Below are positions 6,580 to 8,253 of a stretch of 8,253 nucleotides of DNA, piece after piece. Source of the DNA: an uncultured Lachnospiraceae bacterium (lineage in GTDB: Bacteria; Bacillota_A; Clostridia; Lachnospirales; Lachnospiraceae); contig CAMYVI010000108.1 of assembly GCA_947302185.1 (NCBI GenBank), forward strand, positions 1 through 8,253, written 5' to 3'. Position 1 is the stretch's first letter, and the number at the start of each line of letters is the position of its first letter. A program made the position numbers and the translations under genes. The notes under the pieces are model-generated. The model worked only from the letters and a program-made list of their open reading frames with translations. It was not told the DNA's origin and did not search any database.

Positions 6580-7214
6580 AAAAATATGTTTGAGATCCAG
6601 ATTTCCAATCCTATACCGATTAAAATGACTCCTCCGAAAATCGAAGCACGCCATGCAAGATATGTTCCCGCCTTCTTTCCGATCATGAGGCCTCCTATGC
6701 AGATAAAAAATGTGACCGCTGCTATGATCGTCGCCGCGAAGAAGGCTTCAGACGCTTTATACTCTGCAATCGCGAATCCGACCGAAAGGGCATCTATTGA
6801 AGTCGCCACGGCCTGAAGGAGAAGTGTGTGCGTCGACAGTCTTGCAACCTGGGGCTTACCTTCACCGGGATCCGGACATACCTCCGGCTTTTTTTTGCTG
6901 CCTTTAACCGACCTGTAGTCGACAACTCCTTCTATCAGCATCTTTCCGCCGATGTAGGCAAGAAGAATCAGAGCTATCCATGGGATGAACTTCTGAAATG
7001 ACACAAAATAATTAAGTATCGTGTGCACACATGTCCAGCCGATTTCCGGCATAAGGAACTGGAAAAATGCAAATGCTCCGGCGATCCGCACCATTTCTTT
7101 TCGCTTCATGAACGGATCCCGCATCGCATTTGCCATAGATACCGAAAATGCATCCATGGCTAATCCCATGCCCAGCAATATGCTGTTCAGTAAAAACAAA
7201 CCTGCATTAAACAT
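6576..7214 (-). CDS. mntP: Manganese efflux pump MntP
   Basis: A 212-residue protein of the MntP (DUF204) family, which exports Mn2+ across the cytoplasmic membrane. The two internally related halves each carry the acidic signature: GLAMDAFSVSMANAM (17-31, D21) and QAVATSIDALSVGFAIA (134-150, D141); these aspartates correspond to ones needed for transport in this family. QFLMPEIGW (52-60) and C-terminal hydrophobic segments complete about six membrane spans. A hydrophilic loop (about 100-126, KKKPEVCPDPGEGKP) separates the halves and makes it longer than the usual 185-190 residues. I chose ATG 7214, with GGGGGA six bases upstream. A TTG at 7268 would add 18 residues but lies inside the terminator of the preceding gene. 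I see no yybP-ykoY manganese riboswitch, and there is no room for one in the 38 bases between that terminator and the start. Confidence 0.92.
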   Translation of the reverse strand: MFNAGLFLLNSILLGMGLAMDAFSVSMANAMRDPFMKRKEMVRIAGAFAFFQFLMPEIGWTCVHTILNYFVSFQKFIPWIALILLAYIGGKMLIEGVVDYRSVKGSKKKPEVCPDPGEGKPQVARLSTHTLLLQAVATSIDALSVGFAIAEYKASEAFFAATIIAAVTFFICIGGLMIGKKAGTYLAWRASIFGGVILIGIGLEIWISNIFF

Positions 7215-7234
7215 TTCCAATCCCCCAATGTCAA
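7206..7234 (-). promoter_or_regulatory. Promoter-like sequence over the mntP start codon
   Basis: On the minus strand TTGACA (plus 7229-7234) and TTTAAT (plus 7206-7211) are spaced by 17 bp, eleven of twelve consensus bases. The chosen start codon (7212-7214) and its GGGGGA site fall in the spacer, so a transcript from here would begin inside the gene. It may be chance, or the real start may be a later ATG. No better-placed promoter is seen between the upstream terminator and mntP. Confidence 0.35.
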
Positions 7235-7248
7235 AATCTGATTCACTG

Positions 7249-7282
7249 TCAGAAAACAGCCGGATCAACTGACCCGGCTGTT
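7249..7282 (-). terminator. Rho-independent terminator of the lactonase-family gene
   Basis: Nine base pairs (7255-7263 with 7274-7282), then one mismatch and two more pairs, close around a four-base loop. On the minus strand it ends in TTTTCTG, about 30 nt past the stop codon of the lactonase-family gene. It separates that gene from mntP. Confidence 0.8.
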
Positions 7283-7312
7283 AATAGTTTACTATCTTTT
7301 TCCCGCGTTAAC

Positions 7313-8253
7313 TTAATTCAGAGGAGCATAGGATCTCACTCTCTTCTCTACTTCAGCTTCGGCTTCCGTCTCGGAGATATTGCGGAACTCTGCCGGAGCC
7401 TGCTCGATCTTATGGAACAGCATGCAGTTAGGAGTATCAATTTTCTGCGGTTTCCCTTTCATCATGAGAACATTCTTGTCATAGTCGATCTTGAATGTAG
7501 TGATCGTACCGCCTGCATTATTAACAACGGCAATGTGCTGCTGATCCGGGAAAAGCGCGATGTCCTTCGGATACTCTCCGGAGGTCGGAAGAGCGAACTT
7601 TCTGTCAAGCATGCCGGTCTCGGGATCTATCTTATACATAGCGACAGAATCATCTCCCGCGGTAGCGCAGACAACATACCGGCCGTCATAGGAAAGTCTC
7701 ATTGCAGAAGCAGCATCATACGGATCCTTTGCGTTCGAGAGCGTGGATACCTCCTGCTTCAGCTCAAAGCGCGGGAATCCGTACTCACTCAGATGATAAT
7801 CATAAACACGGATCACATTGGTAATCTGGCAGAGAATGTAGCAGTAACGTCCGTCTTTGCTGAAATGGATACTCTTCGGGCCGGCCTGATTTCCCATTCT
7901 GAGAATATCTACTTCTTTCAGCTTATTGATATGATGATCGATGTTGTAGATAATGACCTGATCCAGGGCTTCATCAACGGCGCACAGATAACGGTTATCC
8001 GGAGTGATTCTCACGCATGTCACGTGCGGGCGGAAGCTTCGTTCTACCAAAGCACCCTGTCCGCGGTGATACTTGCCGTCCATGACGGAACCGAGACGTC
8101 CGTCCTGATGCGTATGGATAACAGTGACTTTACCATCGTGGTATCCTGCCACGAAAAGATACTTTCCGGTGAGGTCTGTGGAAAGATGGCAGCCTCTCAT
8201 ACCGTCTATATCAATCTGATTTATCGATGTGAGATCTCCGTCAGGAGCGATCT
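7313..8253 (-). CDS. Lactonase-family beta-propeller protein, N-terminus outside the window
   Basis: The last 312 or so residues of a seven-bladed propeller protein of the 6-phosphogluconolactonase (YbhE/Pgl, PF10282-type) family. The frame stays open past the ATG at 8200 to the window edge, and the upstream residues (ending INQIDIDG) continue a propeller strand, so 8200 is internal and roughly 30-40 residues are missing. Repeated blade motifs are visible: TGKYLFVAGYHDGKVTV, PHVTCVRITPDNRYLCAVD, SIHFSKDGRYCYILCQ, MRLSYDGRYVVCATAGDDSV and YPKDIALFPDQQHIAVVNN. No signal peptide can be judged. Members of this family include true 6-phosphogluconolactonases and many of unknown substrate; in an anaerobe that may lack the oxidative pentose-phosphate pathway the function is open. 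It ends in its own hairpin terminator. Confidence 0.87.
   Translation of the reverse strand, partial: IAPDGDLTSINQIDIDGMRGCHLSTDLTGKYLFVAGYHDGKVTVIHTHQDGRLGSVMDGKYHRGQGALVERSFRPHVTCVRITPDNRYLCAVDEALDQVIIYNIDHHINKLKEVDILRMGNQAGPKSIHFSKDGRYCYILCQITNVIRVYDYHLSEYGFPRFELKQEVSTLSNAKDPYDAASAMRLSYDGRYVVCATAGDDSVAMYKIDPETGMLDRKFALPTSGEYPKDIALFPDQQHIAVVNNAGGTITTFKIDYDKNVLMMKGKPQKIDTPNCMLFHKIEQAPAEFRNISETEAEAEVEKRVRSYAPLN

Noticed and set aside
7215..7268. Longer MntP starting from TTG at 7268
   Set aside because: The TTG is in the loop region of the lactonase terminator, has no ribosome site, and the added residues are polar and unlike an MntP N-terminus.

Overview
The window looks like chromosomal DNA from an anaerobic Gram-positive bacterium, most likely in the Clostridia and close to the Lachnospiraceae. 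This rests on the recognisable style of the proteins (a clostridial-type diaminopimelate decarboxylase, a rhomboid-like membrane protein with a C-terminal zinc ribbon), AGGAG-type ribosome binding sites, consensus sigma-A promoters and a tRNA whose CCA end is not encoded. It is mostly housekeeping sequence. I see no insertion sequence, prophage gene, CRISPR array or obvious transferred island.

Layout. Positions 1-63 are the 3' part of a tRNA-Leu(CAA) on the plus strand, followed by a strong hairpin terminator. That hairpin also appears to end the minus-strand unit that arrives from the other side: lysA (diaminopimelate decarboxylase, start chosen at 2322) followed by an inositol-monophosphatase-family gene (201-956). 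lysA has its own extended -10 promoter, two 22-bp palindromic repeats just upstream of it, and a short structured leader. Next upstream is pyk (pyruvate kinase, 2651-4087) with its own terminator, and then a rhomboid-fold membrane protein with a zinc-ribbon tail (4208-5248). The rhomboid-like gene has a perfect consensus promoter and a leader of about 100 nt that contains a hairpin.

A divergent promoter region (5249-5509) separates this block from aroC (chorismate synthase, 5510-6553, plus strand). aroC runs tail to tail into mntP (manganese efflux pump, minus strand). The last gene is the C-terminal majority of a lactonase-family beta-propeller protein, which has its own terminator and runs off the window end at 8253.

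Functionally the block covers lysine/peptidoglycan precursor synthesis (lysA), the last step of glycolysis (pyk), the last step of the shikimate pathway (aroC), metal homeostasis (mntP) and two hydrolase-type genes of uncertain substrate. The genes mostly form separate transcription units with their own promoters or terminators. Only lysA and the phosphatase gene look clearly co-transcribed. The most interesting material is regulatory: the repeat array and RBS-masking leader at lysA, the leader of the rhomboid-like gene, and the promoter-like sequence over the mntP start codon. The catalytically dead-looking rhomboid/zinc-ribbon protein also deserves attention. I found no clearly new multi-gene system.
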